A DNA stretch of 64,000 bases from Streptomyces lomondensis (lineage in GTDB: Bacteria > Actinomycetota > Actinomycetes > Streptomycetales > Streptomycetaceae): positions 310,001-374,000 of the forward strand of contig NZ_BMWC01000008.1 of the NCBI RefSeq assembly GCF_014651035.1. Reading direction: 5' to 3'. Both the position numbers and the translations under genes were made by a program. Shown piece by piece: positions 14,791-22,143 of this stretch (within the stretch, counting starts at the first letter, position 1; every line of letters starts with the position of its first letter). The notes under the pieces are model-generated. The model worked only from the letters and a program-made list of their open reading frames with translations. It was not told the origin of the DNA and ran no database searches.

Positions 14791-15658
14791 ACTCGGCCGC
14801 GAAGCCCTCGCCGGGGGAGCAGTCGAGGTCCTTCCAGAAGGCGTCGTCCACGAACCAGTGGTCGACGGTGAGCATGCCGAGGTGATGGAGGGCGAGCGGC
14901 GACCCGGCGGCCCGGTCCAGGGCGGTGGCGACGTCCACCGCCGCACCGCCGCCGGGGTTCCCCAGGTGCTCGCGCACGGCCCCGAGCAGCTCCGGAACCG
15001 CCACCGGCTCGGGATGGCTCACGTGGTGCACTCCGCCGCCGTGCGCCGGGGACAGCGCCGCGGCCACGACCGCACGGCCCAGGGTGCCGACGTCGATCAT
15101 CGACTGGAGCGCCGTGCAGCCGGTCACGGTCGCCGACAACTCCCGCAGCAGCCAGACCAGTCCGGGGACGACCCAGCGGTCGCCCTCGCCGTACACGAGG
15201 TGCGGCCGCAGCACCAGGCCGCCCGCGTCCAGGACGTGCTGTTCGGCCGCGGCCCGGGTGCGGCTGGTGACCGAGGCGGGCGCGATCGGCACCTCGCCGG
15301 GGCGTACGCCGCGGAAGGGGCCCCGGCCGTGGACGGCGGCCGTGCTCACGTACACGATCCGGCGCACGCCGGCGCGCACGGCCTCCTCGACCAGGGCCCG
15401 TGTGCCCCGGTCGTTGACGGCCTCCACGGCCTCGGGGTCGCCGTCGATCCGCGTGGCGCAGTGCACCAGCACGTCGGCGCCCGCGCAGGCGCCGCGCAGG
15501 GAGGGCGGGTCGGACAGGTCGCCGTGGACGGCCTCGGGTCCGGGCATGGCCCGCCGGGACAGCGTCCGCACCCGGACGCCGGGCCGGCGGCGGGCCGCGG
15601 CGGCCGCGTGGTGGCCGATGAAGCCGCCGGCGCCCGTGATCAGAAGGGTGACGGTCAC
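14735..15658 (-). CDS. NAD(P)-dependent epimerase/reductase, extended SDR family
   Basis: Protein of 307 aa from a GTG at 15658 that overlaps the afsA stop (GTGA), so the two are translationally coupled. The Rossmann motif is LLITGAGGFIGHH (residues 4-16); VHCATRIDGDP and VYVSTAAVHGRG match the extended SDR strand 4/5 region. The usual catalytic Y-x-x-x-K is not seen: the expected place reads VTSRTRAAAEQ, so Tyr and Lys are replaced. Either catalysis is unusual or the residues lie elsewhere. Ketoreductases next to afsA reduce the 6-keto or butenolide intermediate of gamma-butyrolactones; by position this gene is a candidate for that step. The gene's end overlaps the P450 end. Confidence 0.85.
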   Translation of the reverse strand: MTVTLLITGAGGFIGHHAAAAARRRPGVRVRTLSRRAMPGPEAVHGDLSDPPSLRGACAGADVLVHCATRIDGDPEAVEAVNDRGTRALVEEAVRAGVRRIVYVSTAAVHGRGPFRGVRPGEVPIAPASVTSRTRAAAEQHVLDAGGLVLRPHLVYGEGDRWVVPGLVWLLRELSATVTGCTALQSMIDVGTLGRAVVAAALSPAHGGGVHHVSHPEPVAVPELLGAVREHLGNPGGGAAVDVATALDRAAGSPLALHHLGMLTVDHWFVDDAFWKDLDCSPGEGFAAEFRRAAPWYRSFLRDRTAS

Positions 15659-16779
15659 GACAGGGACCGTACCGGCGCCGTCCGCGCGGAGGTCAGCGTG
15701 GCGGTGAAGACGGCCTCGCCGTCCTGCCGCCCCGACACGCGCACGGTCACCTCCTCCGGGTCCTCGTCGAGCAGCTCCGTCTCCAGCCGGCACGGGCTGT
15801 GCAGCTCGGCGTACCGGTTGAAGGAGGCCGTCATCGTGCGGGGCAGGAAGGGGTGTTGACCGGACGCGGCGGTCGCGGCCTGGCGGGCCGCCTCGAACAG
15901 GACCATGCCGGGGACGTGGTCGTTGGGCCGCGGGAAGAGGACCGGGTGGCCGGTGTCCACGCGCAGCAGCCAGACGCCGGGGCGGTCGGCGGGGGCGAGG
16001 ACGACGTCCTCGGCGCGGGAGCGGCCGGCGAGTTCCGGCGCGATGCCGGGCAGCAGCGGCACGGGCGTGTCCATGGCGTCCAACTGCCGTCCGCGCAGGC
16101 GGCGGTAGGCGGGCGGCGAGGTGCAGCCGGTGCTGCCCGTGCCGCGGGCCACGAAGCGTCCCGCGCGGCGGAACTCCATGGTGGTGCGCATGCTCGCCAG
16201 GCCGCGACCGCGGCGGCGGATCTCGGAGCACACGACGTCGACCTCGACGGGTTCGGCGGCGTCCGACAGCAGGAGCGCGGACGGGTCCACGGAGACCGTC
16301 AGGTCCCACATGACGAAGTGGGTGTCGGCCGGGGCGCCGAACTCGGCGTGCGCGAGCACCATCGAGGCCTGCCGCAACGTTTCGCCCACGACCATCGGGT
16401 CCTGGTGGCGGTCGTCCACGGGGCCGAAGAAGCGGTGGGCGGCCGGCCAGTGCGCGGTGAGGCGGAAGCGGGTGTCGGAGACTCTGCGCCACCGGGTGGG
16501 GAAGACGTCCGTCTCGGTGGTGCGGTGGGCGAGTTCCTTGGTGACGGGGGTGTCCGGGGCAGGGTGTCCGGCTGTGGGGTCTTCGGCCGTGGTGGCGGCG
16601 GGATCTTCGGCGGTGGCCGCTGAGGCGACCTCGGCGGTGGCGGCGGCGGGCGGCGCGGCGTGCGTGGTGACGGCCGTCTGTGGCGTGTTCTCGACGGTCG
16701 CAACGGTTCTGTTTGCCGGACGGCCCTCTCGTCCGGTCTGATCGTCCGTGAGTGCGCTTAAAGGTCCCGTCTGCGGCAT
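15655..16779 (-). CDS. afsA: AfsA-family gamma-butyrolactone/butenolide synthase, TTA at codon 7
   Basis: Protein of 374 aa with two hot-dog A-factor domains: residues about 95-215 (VHRTTETDVFPTRW-like start, then GETLRQASMVLAHAEF) and 230-365 (LLRVDTGHPVLFPRPNDHVPGMVLFEAARQAA). RPNDHVPGM with Glu in FEAARQA is the AfsA/ScbA signature. The family condenses a beta-ketoacyl thioester with dihydroxyacetone phosphate, the committed step of A-factor-type hormones. The ATG at 16779 is preceded by TGGGGG. An N-terminal extension of about 85 residues rich in Ala/Thr/Pro is longer than in AfsA or ScbA. Leu-7 is TTA, implying bldA-dependent translation. The gene is divergent from the receptor at 16939, the classic layout. 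Confidence 0.93.
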   Translation of the reverse strand: MPQTGPLSALTDDQTGREGRPANRTVATVENTPQTAVTTHAAPPAAATAEVASAATAEDPAATTAEDPTAGHPAPDTPVTKELAHRTTETDVFPTRWRRVSDTRFRLTAHWPAAHRFFGPVDDRHQDPMVVGETLRQASMVLAHAEFGAPADTHFVMWDLTVSVDPSALLLSDAAEPVEVDVVCSEIRRRGRGLASMRTTMEFRRAGRFVARGTGSTGCTSPPAYRRLRGRQLDAMDTPVPLLPGIAPELAGRSRAEDVVLAPADRPGVWLLRVDTGHPVLFPRPNDHVPGMVLFEAARQAATAASGQHPFLPRTMTASFNRYAELHSPCRLETELLDEDPEEVTVRVSGRQDGEAVFTATLTSARTAPVRSLS

Positions 16780-16824
16780 GAGAACCCCCAGGATCGGCTG
16801 CCTCGCTGCGGTCGGCGTCTGACT

Positions 16825-16848
16825 AAGATACGGACGAGCCGGTTTTTT
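16825..16848. promoter_or_regulatory. ARE-like operator (site 3) between afsA and its divergent receptor
   Basis: AAGATAC-N10-GTTTTTT, 45 bp before the afsA start and 90 bp before the receptor start. The position is the one expected for an operator through which an ArpA/ScbR-type receptor represses afsA and itself. Confidence 0.65.
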
Positions 16849-16938
16849 TCAAAGGGTGAGCCAAGCCGCCGGAACAGGCCCTCGCGCCCTCGCCGCACAG
16901 CGACTTCACAGGGATCGACGGAGATCAGGAGGCACCCG

Positions 16939-17613
16939 ATGGCGCGACAGGAGCGCGCGATCCGCACCCGGCGGACCATCCTGGAGGCGGCGGCGGCCGT
17001 CTTCGACGAACGCGGCTACACCTCGGCGACCATCGGGGAGATCCTGGACCGGGCCGGCGTCACCAAGGGCGCGCTGTACTTCCACTTCGGCTCCAAGGAG
17101 GAGCTGGCGGTCGGGGTGTTCGAGGAGCAGCTCGCGATCACGCTCCCGCCCCAGTCCAGCAAGCTCCAGGAACTCGTCGACTCCGGCCTGGTGCTGGCCC
17201 GCCGGCTGCGGTCCGAGCCGCTGGTGCGGGCCAGTGTCGGGCTCGCCCTCGACCAGGGGGCCATGGACCTCGACCGCACACCGGCCTTCCGCATGTGGTT
17301 CGACCAGAACGTGCAGCGGCTGGCCGACGCGCAGGCACAGGGCGAACTGCTGCCGCATGTCGACGTGGCGGAGACGGCGGAACTGCTGGTGGGCAGCTTC
17401 TCGGGTGTGCAGCTGCTGTCCCAGCTGCGCTGCCAGCGGCGCGATCTGGAGCGCCGTGTCGTCGTGATGTTCGAGCACTTCCTGCCGAGCATCGCCGTCC
17501 CCGCGGTGCTGGCCCGTCTCGACATCTCGGTGGGCCGGGCCGAACGGGTGCTGGCCCAGGGACGGGTGGAGCAGGGGGCGGCCGTGCCGGCGCAGGCTTC
17601 GTCGGGGACGTGA
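16939..17613 (+). CDS. Gamma-butyrolactone receptor (ArpA/ScbR type)
   Basis: Protein of 224 aa. The ATG at 16939 follows CAGGAGGCACCCG. It begins MARQERAIRTRRTILEAAA and has the helix-turn-helix ATIGEILDRAGVTKGALYFHFGSKEELA, very close to ScbR/ArpA. W120 in AFRMWFDQ matches the ligand-contacting Trp of ArpA. Such proteins are dimeric repressors that leave DNA on binding the hormone. It is divergent from afsA across 159 bp containing an ARE-like dyad, the canonical synthase-receptor pair. Of the two TetR proteins of the island this is the likelier true hormone receptor. It has no TTA codon. Confidence 0.93.
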   Translation: MARQERAIRTRRTILEAAAAVFDERGYTSATIGEILDRAGVTKGALYFHFGSKEELAVGVFEEQLAITLPPQSSKLQELVDSGLVLARRLRSEPLVRASVGLALDQGAMDLDRTPAFRMWFDQNVQRLADAQAQGELLPHVDVAETAELLVGSFSGVQLLSQLRCQRRDLERRVVVMFEHFLPSIAVPAVLARLDISVGRAERVLAQGRVEQGAAVPAQASSGT

Positions 17614-17654
17614 GGGGCGGGTTTCCCGGGGTGTAGCCGTTGACCTGGCACGGG

Positions 17655-17681
17655 TTGTCCACAGCTGTGGAGTTGTCCACA
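17655..17681 (+). promoter_or_regulatory. Pair of perfect DnaA boxes
   Basis: Two copies of TTGTCCACA, the Streptomyces DnaA-box consensus, at 17655-17663 and 17673-17681, same orientation, 18 bp start to start. They lie in the 146-bp gap before the DUF2252 gene. Confidence 0.65.
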
Positions 17682-17759
17682 GGGTCTGACGCGTTTCGGC
17701 CGTCGGCTGTACGGTCGGCACGAGTTGATGTTCGTGCGCGTGCGGGGGAGGCGGTCGGT

Positions 17760-19229
17760 ATGACCAGGGCTGAGGACGGGGCCGGGACGACGGCCGGGGG
17801 CGGGACCACGGCCGATGGCGAGGCGGCGGCCGGGGGCGGGGCGACGCGTCGGCTGCCCCGGGTGCGCGGCTTCGCCGAGTGGCCGGCCGAGGGCTCGCCC
17901 AAGGACGAGGGCAAGGCCCTGCGCCGACGCGTCCCGCGCAGCGCGCACGCCACGCTCGACCTGGACGCGACCCGGCCCGACGCGGTGAGCGCCGTCGAGG
18001 AGTCGGGCCGCGGCCGCCTGCCCGAGCTCACGCCGATACGGGTCGGCCGCATGGCCGCCACCCCCTTCACGTTCCTGCGCGGCGCCGCCGGACTCATGGC
18101 GTACGACCTGGCGCGCACGCCCATGACCCGGATCCGGGCCCAGATCTGCGGCGACGCCCATGCGGCCAATTTCGGCCTCTACGGCGACGCCCGCGGCGGC
18201 CTGGTCATCGACCTGAACGACTTCGACGAAACGGTGCACGGCCCCTGGGAGTGGGACCTCAAGCGTCTCGCGGCCTCCCTGGTGCTCGCGGGCCGGGAGG
18301 CGGGAGCCGACGAGGACCGGTGCCGCAAGGCGGCCTACGACGCGGTGGGCGCCTACCGTCGCACCATGCGGCTGCTGGCCAGACTTCCGGTGCTGGACGC
18401 GTGGAACGCCATCGCGGACGAGGAACTCGTCTCCCACACGGACGCCCATGACCTGCTCGGCACGCTGGAGCGGGTCTCCGAGAAGGCCCGCCACAACACC
18501 AGCGGTCGCTTCGCGGCCAAGTCGACCGAGGCCGTCGAGGGCGGCGGGCGGCGCTTCGTCGACGCCCCGCCGGTGCTGCGGCGCGTCCCGGACGAGGAGG
18601 CCGCGGTGGTGGCGACGTCCCTGGAGGAGTACGTCGGCACACTGCCCGAGGACCGCCTGCCCCTCCTCGCCCGGCACGCGGTGCACGACGTGGCGTTCCG
18701 CGTCGTCGGCACCGGCAGCGTCGGCAGCCGGTCCTACGTCGTGCTGCTCCTGGACCACCGGGGTGAGCCGCTGGTGCTCCAGGTCAAGGAGGCGCGGGCC
18801 TCGGCGCTGGTGCCGCATCTGCTGACCGCCGGTTTCGAAGTGCCGGAGACCGGCCACGAGGGCCGGCGGGTCGTGCTCGGCCAGAAGCGGATGCAGGTCG
18901 TCAGCGACAGCCTGCTGGGCTGGACGACGGTCGACGGGCGCCCCTTCCAGGTCCGCCAGTTCCGCAACCGCAAGGGCAGCGTCGATCCGGCCGCCCTGGC
19001 CGCCGACCAGATAGACGACTACGGCCGGATGACCGGCGCCCTCCTGGCCCGGGCCCACTCCCACAGCGCCGATCCCCGCCTCGTCGCCGGGTACTGCGGC
19101 AAGAGCGAGGAACTGGACGAGGCGATGGCGGCGTTCGCCGTGGCCTATGCGGATCGGACGGAGGCGGATCACGCCGAGTTGGTGGCGGGGGTGCGGGCCG
19201 GGAAGGTCGCGGCGGAGATGGGGGTGTGA
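17760..19229 (+). CDS. DUF2252 family protein
   Basis: Protein of 489 aa from the ATG at 17760 with GGGGGAGG 10 nt upstream. The family's recognisable blocks are RVGRMAATPFTFLRGAA, QICGDAHAANFGLYG, VIDLNDFDETVHGPWEWDLKRL and DPRLVAGYCGKSEEL near the end. The GDAH-N-FG and D-N-DFD arrangement resembles the catalytic and metal loops of the protein-kinase/aminoglycoside-phosphotransferase fold, so a small-molecule kinase activity is plausible but not established. The Gly/Ala/Thr-rich first 40 residues look disordered. It is apparently monocistronic, preceded by two DnaA boxes. Confidence 0.85.
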   Translation: MTRAEDGAGTTAGGGTTADGEAAAGGGATRRLPRVRGFAEWPAEGSPKDEGKALRRRVPRSAHATLDLDATRPDAVSAVEESGRGRLPELTPIRVGRMAATPFTFLRGAAGLMAYDLARTPMTRIRAQICGDAHAANFGLYGDARGGLVIDLNDFDETVHGPWEWDLKRLAASLVLAGREAGADEDRCRKAAYDAVGAYRRTMRLLARLPVLDAWNAIADEELVSHTDAHDLLGTLERVSEKARHNTSGRFAAKSTEAVEGGGRRFVDAPPVLRRVPDEEAAVVATSLEEYVGTLPEDRLPLLARHAVHDVAFRVVGTGSVGSRSYVVLLLDHRGEPLVLQVKEARASALVPHLLTAGFEVPETGHEGRRVVLGQKRMQVVSDSLLGWTTVDGRPFQVRQFRNRKGSVDPAALAADQIDDYGRMTGALLARAHSHSADPRLVAGYCGKSEELDEAMAAFAVAYADRTEADHAELVAGVRAGKVAAEMGV

Positions 19230-19331
19230 CCGCGATACCGGGGTGGGCAACGTCCCATCTCGGGCCGCAAGGGGTGCAAGAGGGCCGGGTCCCCAGAAGG
19301 GCAGGGGCGCGGACGCGGTCGGCCCGTGGCC

Positions 19332-19337
19332 TACGCT
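19332..19337 (+). promoter_or_regulatory. -10 box, leaderless J-domain gene
   Basis: TACGCT ends 6 nt before the GTG start at 19344; no ribosome site is present. Confidence 0.55.
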
Positions 19338-19343
19338 GGTCGG

Positions 19344-20159
19344 GTGACGACCCCCGAAGCTGAGCAGGACGGTGGCGACGCCGCCCGGCCCGAGGCGCGG
19401 CTGGAGCGGGCCGTGCGGGCCGCCGAGCAGGCGTTGATCGAGTACGAGATCGCGGTGGAGACCTTCCGCGTCGAGGTCGAGAACTTCTCCCGGCTGCACG
19501 AGCAGAAGCTCGGCCCGCTGTACGCCCGGCTGGAGGAGCTGGACGCCCGGATCCTGGAGGCCAGGGCCGCCCGCAGCGGCGACCCCGAGGACCGGCGCCG
19601 GGCGGAGGAGGCCAGGGCCCGGCTCGCGCCGATCCCCGGCGTCGAGGAGCTGCTGCACGGCTGGATGGACGACAGCGGCCTCTTCCCGGAGGCCGTGGCC
19701 ATGCTCACGGACCAGGCGGTCCGGCCCCCGCAGCGGGTCCGCCCCAGCGAGGAGGCCCGCAAGCTCTACCGCGACCTGGCCCGCAAGGCCCACCCGGACC
19801 TGGCACAGGAGGAGAAGGAGCGCGAGCGGCGCGAGGAGTTCATCACCCGCGTCAACGCCGCCTACGCCCGCGGCGACGAGGCCGAGCTGCGCGAACTCGC
19901 CGAGGAGTGGGCCAAGGGACCCGAGCTGAAGCGGGGCCCCAGCCGCGCCGAGGAGCTGTACGCCCGCCTCGAATGGCTCGCCCAGCGCAAGGAGCTGCTC
20001 GCCCTGCTCGCCCGGGAGCTGGAGGAGAGCGCCATAGGCCACATGCTCCAGCTGGCCCCGGACGACCCGGACCGTCTCCTGGACGAGATCGGGCAGGGGC
20101 TGCTCACCCAGCTCGCCGAGCGCGAGCGGGAGCTGGTCGCGCTGCTCGGCGAGGGCTGA
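19344..20159 (+). CDS. J-domain-like coiled-coil protein
   Basis: Protein of 271 aa, start GTG 19344 (VTTPEAEQDGG), leaderless. Residues 20-90 are a charged, heptad-rich coiled coil; a DnaJ-like segment follows around residues 135-170 with EARKLYRDLARKAHPDLAQ, where HPD is the Hsp70-activating tripeptide, and then RVNAAYARGDEAEL. The C-terminal third is again helical and charged. There is no zinc-finger or substrate-binding J-protein domain, so it would be a class III J-protein recruiting DnaK to a specific partner. It lies upstream of the rhodanese gene but that gene has its own promoter. The partner is unknown. Confidence 0.8.
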   Translation: MTTPEAEQDGGDAARPEARLERAVRAAEQALIEYEIAVETFRVEVENFSRLHEQKLGPLYARLEELDARILEARAARSGDPEDRRRAEEARARLAPIPGVEELLHGWMDDSGLFPEAVAMLTDQAVRPPQRVRPSEEARKLYRDLARKAHPDLAQEEKERERREEFITRVNAAYARGDEAELRELAEEWAKGPELKRGPSRAEELYARLEWLAQRKELLALLARELEESAIGHMLQLAPDDPDRLLDEIGQGLLTQLAERERELVALLGEG

Positions 20160-20193
20160 GCCGCGCCCCGGCCGTCCCACCGGGCGGTTCGGG

Positions 20194-20199
20194 TAGCGT
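20194..20199 (+). promoter_or_regulatory. -10 box, leaderless rhodanese gene
   Basis: TAGCGT ends 7 nt before the ATG at 20207; no ribosome site is visible. Confidence 0.55.
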
Positions 20200-20206
20200 C
20201 GGACAC

Positions 20207-20554
20207 ATGAGTTTTGGAGCTGGTGTGCCCACGGTCGAGGTCGCGGACCTCAAGGACGGCGACTTCCTGCTGGACGTCCGGGAGGACGACGAGTGGCAGG
20301 CGGGTCACGCCGAAGGGGCGCTGCACATCCCGATCAGCGAGTTCGTCGCCCGGTACGGCGAGCTGACCGAGGCCGCCCCGCAGGACGGCCGGGTGCACGT
20401 GATCTGCCGCTCCGGCGGCCGGTCCGCCCAGGTCACGATGTACCTGGCCCAGCAGGGCATCGACGCGGTGAACGTCGACGGCGGCATGCAGGTGTGGGCG
20501 GCGGCGGGCCGTCCCGTCGTGACGGACGACGGGAAGCCGGGGTTCGTCCTTTAG
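20207..20554 (+). CDS. Single-domain rhodanese-like sulfurtransferase
   Basis: Protein of 115 aa. It has FLLDVREDDEWQAGHAEGA, then HIPISEF, the active-site loop CRSGGRS with the persulfide-forming Cys (about residue 66), and a C-terminal NVDGGMQVWAAAGRPV. The six-residue loop fits a thiosulfate or general sulfurtransferase. ATG 20207 is chosen because the -10 box is 7 nt upstream. It is convergent with the acyl-CoA dehydrogenase. Its physiological sulfur donor is unknown. Confidence 0.92.
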   Translation: MSFGAGVPTVEVADLKDGDFLLDVREDDEWQAGHAEGALHIPISEFVARYGELTEAAPQDGRVHVICRSGGRSAQVTMYLAQQGIDAVNVDGGMQVWAAAGRPVVTDDGKPGFVL

Positions 20555-20555
20555 C

Positions 20556-20590
20556 GCCTGACGCCTGACGCCTGACGCCTGACGCCTGAC
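20556..20590. repeat. Five 7-bp tandem repeats (GCCTGAC)
   Basis: Five exact GCCTGAC units plus a degenerate sixth (GGCTGAG) directly after the rhodanese stop, in the convergent gap. This is a simple slippage repeat. Confidence 0.9.
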
Positions 20591-20632
20591 GGCTGAGGCC
20601 AGTGCCCAGCGCCCAGCGCACGCGTCGGGCGG

Positions 20633-21766
20633 TCAGGCCAGTGGGTGGGCGGCCAGCAGGTCGCCCAGGGCGTCCTCGTGCGCCGCGGCCGGGCCGAGCG
20701 ACAGCTCCAGGTGCTTGGCCCAGGCGTGATAGCGGTGCAGCGGGTAGTCGACGTCGGCGCCGAACCCGCCGTGCAGATGCTGCGCGGTCTGCACGACCCG
20801 GCGCACGCCCTCCGCCGCCCAGATCTTGGCGACGGCGACGTCACCGGCGGCGGGCAGCGCGCCCGGTGCCCCCGAGGCGATCCGCCACGCCGCCTGCCAC
20901 AGCGTGGCCTCCATCGCGCGCAGGTCGATGTACCGGTCGGCGGCCTGCACGGCGACGGCCTGGAAGGTCGCGATCGGGAAGCCGAACTGCTCCCGCTTGC
21001 TCGTGTACTCACCGGTCATCCGCAGCACGCGCTCCCCGAGCCCGAGCGCCAGCGCGCACGTCCCGGTGGCCAGCAGGTCCCGCAGCCACTCCCAGGCGCC
21101 CTCGGCGTCGATCACGTCCCGGGCGGCGAGCCGCGCCGAGTCCAGCCGCAGTTCGCCGAGCCGCTCGCCGCTGGTGGAGAACTGCTCGGCGAGGACGGCG
21201 CCCTGGTGCCCGCGCGGGACCAGGGCCAGCACGGTCCGGCCGGTCCCGGTGTGCGCGGGGACGACCGTGACGTCCGCGTCGTAGGCCCACGGCACCGCCG
21301 TCTGCACGCCGTCCAGCACCCAGGCCGCGCCGTCCCGCCGTGCGGTCACGGCGAGCTCGGCCGGGTCGTGGCCGGTGCGGCCGTGCGCGGCGACGGTCAG
21401 CACGGTCTCGCCCCGGCCGGCCCCGGCGAGCAGGGCGGCCTTCGCCGCGCCTCCGCCGTAGGCCTGGACGGCCGCCGCTGCCGCGCTGCTCTCCAGCAGC
21501 GGCACCCTGGCCAGCACCCGGGCCGACTCCCGCAGCACCAGGCACAGCGCGATGGCGTCCAGGCCGGCCCCGCCGTACTCGGCGTCGAGCAGCAGGCTCA
21601 GCAGGTCCGCGTCGGCGAGTCTGGCCCACAGGGCGCGGTCGTAGGACTCGGCGACGGCGCCGGGGGTGAGGGCCGGGCTGGGTACGGCGTCCGGGGCGAC
21701 CCCGGCGAACACGCCCTTCGCCGCCTCGGCCGCCGCCTGCTGCTCCTCGGTGAAGGTGAAGTCCAC
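20633..21766 (-). CDS. Acyl-CoA dehydrogenase family protein
   Basis: Protein of 377 aa from the GTG at 21766 with GGGAGGAC upstream. It has the MDFTFTEEQQAAAEAAKGVF N-terminal helix, LDAEYGGAGLDAIALCLV in the all-alpha domain, a middle beta-domain, and a C-terminal helical domain with YTSKREQFGFPIATFQAVA and HLHGGFGADVDYPLHRYHAW. The usual catalytic Glu region is not obvious. It resembles the subunits of heteromeric steroid or long-chain FadE enzymes more than classical homotetrameric ACADs. A perfect KstR-type operator 48 bp upstream supports a sterol or lipid catabolic role. No partner subunit is adjacent. Confidence 0.88.
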   Translation of the reverse strand: MDFTFTEEQQAAAEAAKGVFAGVAPDAVPSPALTPGAVAESYDRALWARLADADLLSLLLDAEYGGAGLDAIALCLVLRESARVLARVPLLESSAAAAAVQAYGGGAAKAALLAGAGRGETVLTVAAHGRTGHDPAELAVTARRDGAAWVLDGVQTAVPWAYDADVTVVPAHTGTGRTVLALVPRGHQGAVLAEQFSTSGERLGELRLDSARLAARDVIDAEGAWEWLRDLLATGTCALALGLGERVLRMTGEYTSKREQFGFPIATFQAVAVQAADRYIDLRAMEATLWQAAWRIASGAPGALPAAGDVAVAKIWAAEGVRRVVQTAQHLHGGFGADVDYPLHRYHAWAKHLELSLGPAAAHEDALGDLLAAHPLA

Positions 21767-21814
21767 GGTGCCTGTCCTCCCGGCCGGTCCCGCTGAGCTG
21801 ACGGTGCGTCAAGA

Positions 21815-21828
21815 TAGAACAGGTTCTA
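21815..21828. promoter_or_regulatory. KstR-type operator before the acyl-CoA dehydrogenase
   Basis: The perfect palindrome TAGAACAGGTTCTA fits the TNNAACNNGTTNNA motif of the TetR regulator KstR of actinobacterial sterol catabolism, and lies 48 bp before the gene start. No kstR gene is in the window. Confidence 0.6.
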
Positions 21829-21898
21829 GAAGAAGGGAATGGGCGTACGGGCGGGCGCCGTAGGGTGTCACTCCTGCGGGCCACCCGCCGGGGTGCCC

Positions 21899-21931
21899 TG
21901 TGGATAACCTGCGGGGGTCCCCTGTGGACCA
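21899..21931 (-). promoter_or_regulatory. Two DnaA-box-like sites
   Basis: TGTGGATAA at 21899-21907 is the reverse complement of the strong box TTATCCACA; TGTGGACCA at 21923-21931 has one mismatch to TTGTCCACA. Both face the same way in the 377-bp gap between the acyl-CoA dehydrogenase and the DUF5819 gene. No other feature was seen in that gap apart from the operator at 21815. Confidence 0.5.
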
Positions 21932-22143
21932 GGGGGGCCGCGCTCCCGGGCGGTCGCGGGCGCCGTACGGTCGGCTCTCGCGGTGTGGTGACGGCCACGG
22001 CCCGGGCCGGCGGACAGGGGCTGTGCCGGGGTGGGCGGCCTGAGTACCGTGCCGGTGCCGGCGCGCGCGGCGGTGCGCGGGCGGTACGACGCCCTCCGCG
22101 GCCGGGCGGACGGAACGAGGACCGTGATCGGGAACGGGGCGGA

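Noticed and set aside
17016..20180. Minus-strand open frame of more than 1000 codons
   Set aside because: It runs antisense through the receptor, DUF2252 and J-domain genes, all with recognisable domains on the plus strand. It has no domain of its own.
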